Assembly (NCBI GenBank): GCA_934196725.1
Contig: CAKPWR010000002.1
Span: 1-64,000, forward strand
Length of the DNA: 64,000 nucleotides
Direction: 5' to 3'
DNA from: an uncultured Prevotella sp.
Lineage (GTDB): Bacteria; Bacteroidota; Bacteroidia; Bacteroidales; Bacteroidaceae
Shown: piece after piece, positions 15,443 through 23,324 of the stretch
How the letters are laid out: each line of letters opens with the position of its first letter
Position numbering within the stretch: position 1 is the stretch's first letter
The notes under the pieces: model-generated
What the model was told of the DNA's origin: nothing
Seen by the model: only the letters and a program-made list of their open reading frames with translations
Database searches by the model: none
Made by a program: the position numbers and the translations under genes

Positions 15443-17299
15443 TTAATTCTCGTAATCCACTTCCTGGTCCAGACTGTTGACGAAGTTTCTGTAAACCTCT
15501 TCCTCCACGTCGCCCATGGCATACTCCTTCTCGGCATCCTTCTTGATTTCCGCTATCCATGAGCGGCGAGCCTTGATGTAGTCCTCGTGGATGCGGTTGG
15601 CATCCTCCAGGGTAATCTCGGAGATGTGGTAGTAGTCGCAGATCATCTTATGGGTCCAAGCCCACTGATATTCGCGGTAGTGGGCATCAATCTCGTCGAA
15701 CCGGCTGATGAGCTCCTGGATGGTTTCGATGGTTCCGTCCTTCAGGTCGGAGATGATGCGCTCTTCCTCGCTTATTGGCAGGAGGAGTCCTGAGAGGTCA
15801 TCCCAGTCGCTGGTTCCTATCTCCGTGGTAGGAGGGGTGATGGAAGGGTCGCGCTTCAATACTCGCTTCAGTACGGCACCCATATAGATGCGCAGGGCAA
15901 TATCGTAGTATTTGATGCCCTTGTGGAGCGATGTAGCCGGGATGATGTATTCGTGGTAGAGATACTGCGAAACGTTGTCGCCCGTCACCTCGCGCAGGTT
16001 TTCCAATATCTTCTTGCCCTTCAGGATTTCGCCTACGGAGAACGGAGAGAGCCAGTCGAAGTTGACGATGCTCTTGCGGTTTTCCTGGGCACGTAGGTCA
16101 CGCTTAGGCCATTTCTTGATGTCGCGGTACAAGCCCACGGTGGTGATGTTTCTGCCCGGAATGAGGAACATCTTGTCGCCATCGGCAATGAGATAGGCGA
16201 ACGGCAGGTTGCGGGTGTTTGGGTGATGCATCAGCTTGCCGAAGCATACGGAGAACGAACCCAGGGTGGCTGGCATCAGCAGGTAGGCACCGCTGGCTGT
16301 CTTCGAACCGCGCTCCAGGATGCCCCAGTGCATAGGCCCCATCTTGTAGGCGTGGTTGGAGAAGTTGGTTGCCGAACCGGCATTGTAGAACGAGAACATG
16401 CCTCCGATGAGCAGGCTGCTCTTGTGATGGGATGCCGTGAATGGGCCGCAGAAGGCTGCACATGCCTCACCGTTGCTCATATAGCTGTTGGCAAAGAATA
16501 CGGAGGCTGAGGCAGTGAAACCGTTGCTCAGCTGGCAGGCTTCACCCACGAAGCAGTCCTGTATCTTCACGCTGTTGATGACGCTGGAACCCTCGGCGAT
16601 GATGGAGTTCTCGATGATGACTCCCGTGCCGATATATACGTTGCCGTGGACCGAACCCAGCAGGGTGCAGTCGCTGAGACGGGAAGCTCCGTTCACCTCG
16701 CAGAGATCGTTGATGACACAGTTGGTAATCTCCTTGGTGTTGACAATCTTCACGTTGTTGCCAATCTGTCCGCGTTCCGGCATCTTGTTGTCGATGTCGG
16801 TCTTGATGAGCTGTCTGATCTTCTCCTTCAGTTCCTTGTCGGAGAAATGCTTCACCATGAAGGCGGCAAGCTGGCTGTTCAGATCGCTGAAGAGAATGAC
16901 GTTGCCTTCTCCCACCTCGTTGAGCACGCTCACCAGGTTGCCCTCGCCGTAGGTTGCTCCCTCGGTGGTTTCCATGGTCGAGATGTTCGAGATGTAGCAA
17001 TCATCCCCGATGTTATAGTTGTTGATGAAGTTGCCTACGTTTTCGATGAGGCAGTCATCACCTATGGTTACATTGCGCAGGGTGGCATTGTTGATGCCAG
17101 AGTGCTTTACGAAGCCCTGGCTCACCTCCACATTCTTGTTGAAGGCGCCGATGTTCACTTCGCCATAGAGCATCACGCGGTGCATGAAATTCGGTTTGAA
17201 ATCTTCTGAGACATTGATGGATGTCCAGTCTTCAGCCCAACAGTCGTTGCTCCTGAGCACCTCGATTTCCTCGGAGGTTAGGGGTCTGTAGTCATTCAT
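15443..17299 (-). CDS. DUF4954 family protein with left-handed beta-helix repeats
   Basis: A 618-residue Bacteroidota-specific protein. Residues ~50-300 are dense in hexapeptide-like repeats (IGDDCLIENVG, IGDDCYISNIS, IGTGVIIENSII), the pattern of left-handed beta-helix sugar-phosphate or acyl transferases. The C-terminal half is helical with no motif I can name. No signal peptide is visible, so it is probably cytoplasmic. It lies 22 bp after hflX and 35 bp before the M16 gene, in one operon. An acyl- or nucleotidyl-transferase-like role is suggested only by the fold; no substrate can be given. Confidence 0.85.
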   Translation of the reverse strand: MNDYRPLTSEEIEVLRSNDCWAEDWTSINVSEDFKPNFMHRVMLYGEVNIGAFNKNVEVSQGFVKHSGINNATLRNVTIGDDCLIENVGNFINNYNIGDDCYISNISTMETTEGATYGEGNLVSVLNEVGEGNVILFSDLNSQLAAFMVKHFSDKELKEKIRQLIKTDIDNKMPERGQIGNNVKIVNTKEITNCVINDLCEVNGASRLSDCTLLGSVHGNVYIGTGVIIENSIIAEGSSVINSVKIQDCFVGEACQLSNGFTASASVFFANSYMSNGEACAAFCGPFTASHHKSSLLIGGMFSFYNAGSATNFSNHAYKMGPMHWGILERGSKTASGAYLLMPATLGSFSVCFGKLMHHPNTRNLPFAYLIADGDKMFLIPGRNITTVGLYRDIKKWPKRDLRAQENRKSIVNFDWLSPFSVGEILKGKKILENLREVTGDNVSQYLYHEYIIPATSLHKGIKYYDIALRIYMGAVLKRVLKRDPSITPPTTEIGTSDWDDLSGLLLPISEEERIISDLKDGTIETIQELISRFDEIDAHYREYQWAWTHKMICDYYHISEITLEDANRIHEDYIKARRSWIAEIKKDAEKEYAMGDVEEEVYRNFVNSLDQEVDYEN

Positions 17300-17321
17300 A
17301 TTGTTGATACGTTTTTATGGT

Positions 17322-18569
17322 TTATTCATAATCCTGGTACAGGAAGTCATTGTATGGATACTTCTGTACGTGGAGCTCTCTTACTTTCTTGTATAATACC
17401 TCACGGAACTCGTCGATGTTCTCCTTGTTCTTTGCTGAGATGAACAGGCAGTCGTCGTTGAGCTTTGCCATCCAGGTCTTCTTGAGGTCTTCCAGCGGAA
17501 TGTTTTCCTTCTCCATAGGAGTAAGGTCATCTTCCTCCTTCTCAATCCATGAATAGTTGTCTATCTTGTTGAAGACAATCATTGATGGCTTGTCGGCACA
17601 GTCAAGCTCCTTCAGCGTGTTCTCTACCACCTGGATCTGCTCTTCAAAGTCTGGGTGGGAGATGTCTACTACATGGAGCAGCAGGTCGGCCTCGCGGGTC
17701 TCGTCGAGCGTACTCTTGAAGGAGTCTACCAGGTCGGTAGGCAGCTTTCGGATGAATCCTACGGTGTCAGCGAGGAGGAACGGCAGGTTGTCTACCACCA
17801 CCTTTCGAACGGTGGTATCGAGGGTAGCAAAGAGCTTGTTCTCGGCAAACACCTCACTCTTGGAGAGCAGGTTCATGATGGTACTCTTGCCCACGTTGGT
17901 ATAGCCCACGAGGGCCACACGGATCATTCTGCCGCGGTTCTTGCGCTGGGTGTTCTTCTGCTTGTCGATTTCAGCCAGTCGCTCCTTCAGCAGGCTCATT
18001 CTGCCCAGGATGATACGGCGGTCCATCTCGAGCTGGGTTTCACCCGGTCCACGCAGACCTACGGAACCCTTTCCGCCACCGGAGCCGGAACCACCACCCT
18101 GGCGCTCGAGGTGAGTCCAGAGTCTTTGCAGACGAGGCAGCATGTAGCGATACTGTGCCAGCTCTACCTGGGTCTTGGCAGCAGCAGTCTGTGCACGCAT
18201 GGCGAAGATGTCGAGGATGAGCGAAGTACGGTCCAGAATCTTCACCTGCAGTTCCTGCTCGATGTTTCTGATCTGCTTTGCCGAGAGTTCATCATCGAAG
18301 ATAACCATACCGATTTCGCGGTCTTCCTCTTCTTCTTCCTTGATATATTGCTTGATTTCCTCGAGCTTACCCTTGCCCACATAGGTAGTCTGGTTAGGCG
18401 AAACCACCTTCTGCGTGAATCGCTTCACGGTGACCGCACCAGCCGTATCGGCAAGGAATTCCAACTCGTCGAGATATTCTTTTGTCTTGGCTTCGTCCTG
18501 TGTCTTGGTAATGAGGCCCACGAGCACAGCGGTTTCCGCCTTGACTTCTGATATTACAAATTCTTTCAT
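17322..18569 (-). CDS. hflX: Ribosome-associated GTPase HflX
   Basis: A 415-residue GTPase that binds 50S or 70S ribosomes and helps split stalled ribosomes under stress. An N-terminal HflX domain (VGLITKTQDEAKTKEYLDEL) is followed by the glycine-rich linker (GGGSGSGGGKGSVGLRGPGE) and the G domain. In the G domain, GYTNVGKST is the P-loop (~222-230), DTVGFIRKLP the G3 region, and FNKID the G4 motif. It is the first gene of a three-gene operon. A -7 box on the minus strand at 18613-18606 is 36 bp upstream. Confidence 0.96.
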   Translation of the reverse strand: MKEFVISEVKAETAVLVGLITKTQDEAKTKEYLDELEFLADTAGAVTVKRFTQKVVSPNQTTYVGKGKLEEIKQYIKEEEEEDREIGMVIFDDELSAKQIRNIEQELQVKILDRTSLILDIFAMRAQTAAAKTQVELAQYRYMLPRLQRLWTHLERQGGGSGSGGGKGSVGLRGPGETQLEMDRRIILGRMSLLKERLAEIDKQKNTQRKNRGRMIRVALVGYTNVGKSTIMNLLSKSEVFAENKLFATLDTTVRKVVVDNLPFLLADTVGFIRKLPTDLVDSFKSTLDETREADLLLHVVDISHPDFEEQIQVVENTLKELDCADKPSMIVFNKIDNYSWIEKEEDDLTPMEKENIPLEDLKKTWMAKLNDDCLFISAKNKENIDEFREVLYKKVRELHVQKYPYNDFLYQDYE

Positions 18570-18605
18570 TTACGTATACGTGTCTATTATATATATAATT
18601 AGGTG

Positions 18606-18613
18606 CAAAGATA
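18606..18613 (-). promoter_or_regulatory. -7 promoter box of the hflX operon
   Basis: Read on the minus strand this is TATCTTTG, matching TAnnTTTG, followed by CAC. The leader to hflX is about 30 nt. Confidence 0.65.
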
Positions 18614-18740
18614 CTGTAAAATGCAGACAATACAAAATAAAACCGAATGTTTTTTGATTTTTTATTGCTAATGGCCCCTTGTCGGTAGAGCAAAACTTGC
18701 AAACGTTTACGTTCTTTTTTGCATAAAAAACTGCCATTTT

Positions 18741-18772
18741 TTTGATTTGAATCAATTTTATTATTAATTTTG
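18741..18772 (+). promoter_or_regulatory. Promoter of a candidate small RNA
   Basis: TTTG at 18741-18744 and TAATTTTG at 18765-18772 are 20 bp apart, a full Bacteroidota consensus. No gene starts within the next 300 bp before another promoter at 19005. Confidence 0.6.
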
Positions 18773-18778
18773 CACCCA

Positions 18779-18890
18779 GAAAGAAAAACTGATTTTCAAA
18801 GATATAAATCATAACTACATAAAAAACACAACTGCTGAAACATTCAAAAACTTCAAAAGCCTCGACGTGATGTCGGGGCTTTGGTTTTTA
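18779..18890 (+). ncRNA. Candidate small RNA, about 110 nt
   Basis: A consensus promoter (18741-18772) and a strong hairpin with trailing T-run delimit a short transcript between divergent hflX and the GH97 gene. The hairpin is AGCCTCGAC (18858-18866), loop GTGAT, GTCGGGGCT (18872-18880), then TTGGTTTTTA. The 5' 80 nt are A-rich and look unstructured. No convincing frame lies inside. The GH97 gene has its own promoter, so this is not simply its leader. I cannot match it to a named RNA family. Confidence 0.45.
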
Positions 18891-19004
18891 TTTTTGTTCC
18901 ATTTTCTTTTCATTTTGCTTTTTTTTTTATGCCTTTATTGTTTTTTTTATCAAAATATGCACTTCTTTGCCCGAAAAGTATCCCCTCTGTAGCTTTTTTT
19001 TGCT

Positions 19005-19012
19005 TATCTTTG
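19005..19012 (+). promoter_or_regulatory. -7 promoter box of the GH97 gene
   Basis: TATCTTTG followed by CAATC, about 105 bp before the GH97 ATG. This gives a leader of roughly 100 nt, long for this window. Confidence 0.6.
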
Positions 19013-19117
19013 CAATCAAATGGTTTGCATCTGAGGACGAAAACTGAAGCTGATTCGCCTTTCTTGGGTGTATTTCCGACAACTGACAGAATTATTAAAT
19101 CTATAAATAATAATAAA

Positions 19118-21118
19118 ATGAAGCAAAGTTTTGGTATCGCTGGTATTTTGTTGCTCAGCGCTCTCGCAGCACAGGCAGGCAACTATACCGTAAAATCGCC
19201 TGATGGCAAGTTAGCAGTAAATGTATCGTGCGAAGGAGGCAAGGCTTCCTACACCGTAGACTATGAGGGGAAACAGATGCTCAGTCCTTCTGCTCTCGGA
19301 CTCGTAGCCAACTATGGCGACTTCTCGCAGAAGCTCACGATGGGTGCCCTGAAGGGTGGAGAAGTGAAGCATCTCTCCTACAGAATGAGCCGCATCAAGA
19401 AATCACATATCCAGAAGGATGCGGTAGAGGCAACCATCGGATTCCTCAACGAGAAGAAGGATTCCATGACCCTCCATCTCCATGTATCTGACAACGATAT
19501 CGCCTACAAGTATGAGATGAGCCGTCCTAAGAAGGACAATCCTAAGTCGGTAATCATATATAATGAGGTGAGCGGTTTCAACTTCCCGGAGAAGACTACC
19601 ACCTTCCTCTGTCCTCAGATTACTCCGATGGCGGGCTGGGAGCGCACCAAACCATCATACGAAGAGGAATATACTCCGGATGCCCAGATGAACGTGAAGT
19701 CGCAGTATGGCGTCGGCTATACCTTCCCTTGTCTCTTCAAGGTGGGCAACGACGGATGGGTTCTGGTGAGCGAGACGGGCGTTTCGAGTGCATATCCAGG
19801 CAGCCGACTTTCTGATTACGAGCCAGGAAAGGGCTATACCATCGCCTTCCCGCAGAAGGGCGAAAACAACGGTTTCGGTTCGGAATATGCCGGTATTCCA
19901 TTGCCTGGCGAGACTCCTTGGCGCACCATCACCGTAGGTTCTTCGCTGGCTCCTATCGTGGAGACCACCATTCCTTATGACGTGGTAGAGCCTCTGTATG
20001 AGGCTTCGCAGCAGTATAAGCCATCTCGCTATACCTGGAGCTGGCTCATCTGGCAGGACAGTTCCGTCAACTACGATGACCAAGTGAAGATGATAGATGT
20101 GGCTGCTGCCCAGGGATATGAGGCTATCCTGGTAGACAACTGGTGGGACAAGCAGATAGGTAGAAAACGCATTGAGGAATTGAGCAGATATGCTCAGAGT
20201 AAGAAGGTGAGACTGATGCTCTGGTATAGTTCCAACGGTTTCGAGAATGATGCTCCTCAGACTCCTCGTCAGATCATGAACAACGCTATCGCCCGCAAGA
20301 AGGAGATGGCTTGGATGAAGAAGATTGGTGTGGTAGGTATCAAGGTGGATTTCTTCGGAGGTGACAAGCAGGAGACGATGAAACTCTACGAGGATATCCT
20401 GAGCGATGCCAACGATTACGGTCTGGAGGTTATTTTCCACGGCTGTACCCTGCCTCGCGGTTGGGAGCGTATGTATCCTAACTATGTATCCAGCGAAGCT
20501 GCCCTGGCTTCAGAGAATGTGTTCTTCATGGAAGATCATGCCAAGAAGGAGGCTTTCGAAATGACGATGCATCCTTTCTCAAGAAATGCTGTAGCCAGCT
20601 TTGACTGGGGTGGCGTGATGATGAACAAGTATTTATCCAGGGACAACAAGAGCCGTCATCAGCGCTATACCAGCGATATCTTCGAGATGGCTACAGCTAT
20701 CACCAACCAGAGTAGCGTGAACTGTATCTGCTTATATCCTAACAACTTGCAGGATATTCCACAGTGGGAGCTGGATTGGTTGAAGAATGTTCCTACCGAC
20801 TGGGAGGATACCAAGTTTATCGCCGGTTATCCTACCAAATATGCGGTAGTAGCCCGCAAGGCTGGCAATCTGAACGGTTCGGGTGCAGCCCTTTCTGCAG
20901 GCAAATGGTTTGTTGGCGGTCTGAATGCTACAGACAAGCCTCTTGCCCTGACCTTGGATTTGCCGATGTTTGCCGGCAAGACCGTTACTTATCTCACAGA
21001 CCAGCCAAAGAAAAAGGGTGAAAAGTTCTTTACTTCCGTGAAGAAGACCTTGAAGGTAGGAAAGGATGGAAAGGCTAAGGTTGTGATTCAGCCTAATGGC
21101 GGTATCATCATCGAGTAA
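19118..21118 (+). CDS. GH97 family alpha-glycosidase, secreted
   Basis: A 666-residue glycoside hydrolase with signal peptide (MKQSFGIAGILLLSALAAQA). It shows the GH97 layout: an N-terminal beta-sandwich (NYTVKSPDGKLAVNVS), a central barrel (WLIWQDSSVNYDDQVKMIDVAAA, WYSSNG, GIKVDFFGGDKQ near residue 410) and a C-terminal beta domain. GH97 contains inverting alpha-glucosidases (SusB) and retaining alpha-galactosidases. The Asp in GIKVDFFGG is where retaining members carry the nucleophile, so an alpha-galactosidase-like activity is favoured by inference. The start at 19118 is set by the signal peptide; a longer frame from 18881 is only T-rich leader. It is followed by another secreted hydrolase-like gene. 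Confidence 0.93.
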   Translation: MKQSFGIAGILLLSALAAQAGNYTVKSPDGKLAVNVSCEGGKASYTVDYEGKQMLSPSALGLVANYGDFSQKLTMGALKGGEVKHLSYRMSRIKKSHIQKDAVEATIGFLNEKKDSMTLHLHVSDNDIAYKYEMSRPKKDNPKSVIIYNEVSGFNFPEKTTTFLCPQITPMAGWERTKPSYEEEYTPDAQMNVKSQYGVGYTFPCLFKVGNDGWVLVSETGVSSAYPGSRLSDYEPGKGYTIAFPQKGENNGFGSEYAGIPLPGETPWRTITVGSSLAPIVETTIPYDVVEPLYEASQQYKPSRYTWSWLIWQDSSVNYDDQVKMIDVAAAQGYEAILVDNWWDKQIGRKRIEELSRYAQSKKVRLMLWYSSNGFENDAPQTPRQIMNNAIARKKEMAWMKKIGVVGIKVDFFGGDKQETMKLYEDILSDANDYGLEVIFHGCTLPRGWERMYPNYVSSEAALASENVFFMEDHAKKEAFEMTMHPFSRNAVASFDWGGVMMNKYLSRDNKSRHQRYTSDIFEMATAITNQSSVNCICLYPNNLQDIPQWELDWLKNVPTDWEDTKFIAGYPTKYAVVARKAGNLNGSGAALSAGKWFVGGLNATDKPLALTLDLPMFAGKTVTYLTDQPKKKGEKFFTSVKKTLKVGKDGKAKVVIQPNGGIIIE

Positions 21119-21176
21119 AAGTTTTTTTTGTTTTCAAGGCAAAAAAAAATGTGTTGAGAATCTGATTAGAATATAT

Positions 21177-21207
21177 AAAAGGGGTGATTACAATATCATC
21201 CCTTTTT
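21177..21207 (+). terminator. Hairpin with T-run between the GH97 and beta-helix genes
   Basis: AAAAGGGGTGAT pairs with ATCATCCCTTTTTT around a short loop. Just after it, TTCGTCTTTAATAAA occurs twice (21207-21221, 21228-21242). It may end or attenuate the GH97 transcript. Confidence 0.6.
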
Positions 21208-21265
21208 TCGTCTTTAATAAAAATTTCTTCGTCTTTAATAAACATTGAAAACTAATCAGATTGAT

Positions 21266-23203
21266 ATGAAAATGACAATGAACTTGGGAGGAAAGCTGCT
21301 GCTGGCTGGTATTCTGGCTTTCTCCATACATGGGGCTTTTGCCCAGAATAATTCTGCCGGGAAGATAGGCTACGTAAAGGTTTCGCCCGATTCCTCGCTT
21401 GTGGATGCGGTTCGCAAGGCTCGTGAGATGAGGCGTTTGGGACAGGCTGATTCGGTGGTTATCAGGATGGATGCGGGAAGCTATAATCTCTATGAACCCC
21501 TGGTTCTTCGTCCGGAAGACAGCCATCTCTGCTTTGAGGGAACGCCTTCGGGAAAAAATGGAAAAGGGACGGTTCTGAGTGGAGCCGTGCAGATAAACGG
21601 ATGGAAGAAACAGGGCAGATATTGGGTGGCTGACGTGCCGGATTTCAATGGCAGGCCTATGGATTTTCGCCATCTCTGGGTGAATCGTCTCCGTGCAGAT
21701 AAGGCGCGTAGCGTGAGCGATTACGAGAAGATGCCCCGCATCAGATGGGTGGATAAGAAGAAACACATCATCTGGGTTCCGGCTTCTGCCGTTCGCCCTC
21801 TGCTTACGGGGGCTAAGGATAAGCAGGGAAACAGCATCATCCGAGAGGACTCGAAATATGCCGAAATGACGCTGCATCAGATGTGGGAGGTGAGTTATCT
21901 GCGCATCCGGAATATCCGCATTCAGGGCGATTCTGCTGCTGTTTCCTTCCACGATCCGGAGGCTAAGATTCAGTTTGAACGTCCTTGGCCTTCACCGATG
22001 TATAACAGCAAGCACAACTCGCCTTTCTTTATCTCGAATGCCCTGCCGCTGCTGGATAAACCGGGTGAATGGTATCATGATATCCGTTCGCACAAACTGT
22101 ATTATATGCCTCGGAAAGGACAGTCTATGAAGGGGCTGAAGGTAGCTGGAACATCGGAGGTGAAGGCTTCGGAAAAGTATGCTGATGTGGCGGCTCCAGT
22201 TCTTGAAACACTGGTGAAATTTGAGGGAACCAGGGAAAAGCTGGTTGACGCGGTAACGTTCAGAAACGTAAACTTCGGGGTTACTACCTGGAATCGTCCT
22301 TCTTACAAGGGACATGTGTCTCTGCAGGCGGGCATGTTTATCACCGAAGGCTACAAGCTGCGTCCCAGCATCGACCGTGTGAACAATCATAAACTGGATA
22401 ATCAGGACTGGCTGGGCAGACCTCGTGCTGCGGTAGAACTGCGTTATGCGAGCCGCGCTGTCTTTGATGTCTGCTCGTTTGAAAATCTGGGAGGAAATGG
22501 CGTTGATTTCGTGGAAGGCTGCAAGGATGGGGCGGTACTCAACAGCCGCTTTGCTGATATTGCGATGAACGGTTTGGTATGTGGCAGTTTCTCGCCTGCC
22601 GGCTTGGAGACTCATCTGCCTTATCGTCCGCAGGATTTGCGTGAAGTATGCAGCGGACTGCAGGTGAAGAACTGTGAATTCTCTGATGTTACCCACGAGG
22701 AGTGGGGCACCTGCGCCATAGCTCTGGGATATGTAAGCCGTATGAATATCGAGCACAATCACATCCATGACGTAAGTTATTCGGGCATCAGCATGGGATG
22801 GGGCTGGAACCGTGACCTGGGGGTGATGCACGATAATCGCATTCATGCCAATCTCATCGAGCGATATGCGGCACACATGTATGATTGTGCCGGTATCTAT
22901 ACGCTTGGCAATCAGCCGAATACGGTAGTATATGAGAATGTGGTAAGGGATATCCTGCATCCGTCATACGTGCATGATCCTCATCATTATTTCTATCTCT
23001 ATACGGATGAGGGTTCTTCGAATATTCTCCTGAAGGATAATTGGACGAGCGAGGAGAAATTCCTGAAGAATGCCTATGGCCCGAATAATATCTGGAAGAA
23101 CAACGGTCCTCAGGTTTCGGAAGAAATCGTAAGGAATGCGGGATTGCTGAAAGAGGGTAAGGCTGAATACGGCAGCGCTGTCCCGGTATTGCCAAAGGAA
23201 TAA
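21266..23203 (+). CDS. Secreted right-handed beta-helix protein, GH141-like
   Basis: A 645-residue protein with a signal peptide (about MKMTMNLGGKLLLAGILAF, cleaved near GAFAQ). The N-terminus (SLVDAVRKAREMR, then AGSYNLYEPLVLRPEDS) and the GEWYHDIRSHKLYYMP segment are typical of GH141 and similar beta-helix glycosidases, a family with alpha-L-fucosidase and xylanase members. The second half has NxFxxi-type coil repeats ending in CAGIYTLGNQPNTVVYENVV. Start 21266 is preferred because a TTG at 21245 would only add a short extension. It lies 147 bp after the GH97 gene on the same strand and likely acts on the same glycan. Activity is inferred from resemblance, and a polysaccharide-lyase-like role is possible. 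Confidence 0.78.
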   Translation: MKMTMNLGGKLLLAGILAFSIHGAFAQNNSAGKIGYVKVSPDSSLVDAVRKAREMRRLGQADSVVIRMDAGSYNLYEPLVLRPEDSHLCFEGTPSGKNGKGTVLSGAVQINGWKKQGRYWVADVPDFNGRPMDFRHLWVNRLRADKARSVSDYEKMPRIRWVDKKKHIIWVPASAVRPLLTGAKDKQGNSIIREDSKYAEMTLHQMWEVSYLRIRNIRIQGDSAAVSFHDPEAKIQFERPWPSPMYNSKHNSPFFISNALPLLDKPGEWYHDIRSHKLYYMPRKGQSMKGLKVAGTSEVKASEKYADVAAPVLETLVKFEGTREKLVDAVTFRNVNFGVTTWNRPSYKGHVSLQAGMFITEGYKLRPSIDRVNNHKLDNQDWLGRPRAAVELRYASRAVFDVCSFENLGGNGVDFVEGCKDGAVLNSRFADIAMNGLVCGSFSPAGLETHLPYRPQDLREVCSGLQVKNCEFSDVTHEEWGTCAIALGYVSRMNIEHNHIHDVSYSGISMGWGWNRDLGVMHDNRIHANLIERYAAHMYDCAGIYTLGNQPNTVVYENVVRDILHPSYVHDPHHYFYLYTDEGSSNILLKDNWTSEEKFLKNAYGPNNIWKNNGPQVSEEIVRNAGLLKEGKAEYGSAVPVLPKE

Positions 23204-23226
23204 AAACGGGGCGAGGATAAACGGAA

Positions 23227-23267
23227 AAAGGTTCCTTCGAAGGATGTTACTCCTTGAGGGAACCTTT
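23227..23267. terminator. Bidirectional terminator between the beta-helix gene and clpB
   Basis: AAAGGTTCC (23227-23235) pairs with GGAACCTTT (23259-23267), with an inner AAGGA/TCCTT pairing. It is flanked by A-run and T-run sides and sits between two convergent genes. Confidence 0.7.
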
Positions 23268-23324
23268 CTTGTGTATATATTAAACCTATTTCCTATGATT
23301 CTCTAGACTTCCGGAAGGAAGCTT

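Noticed and set aside
15408-15560. Longer N-terminus for the M16 protease
   Set aside because: The extension overlaps the 3' end of the DUF4954 gene and precedes an obvious signal peptide at 15407.
18881-19117. Longer N-terminus for the GH97 protein
   Set aside because: It translates T-rich leader DNA, spans the -7 box at 19005, and precedes a clear signal peptide.
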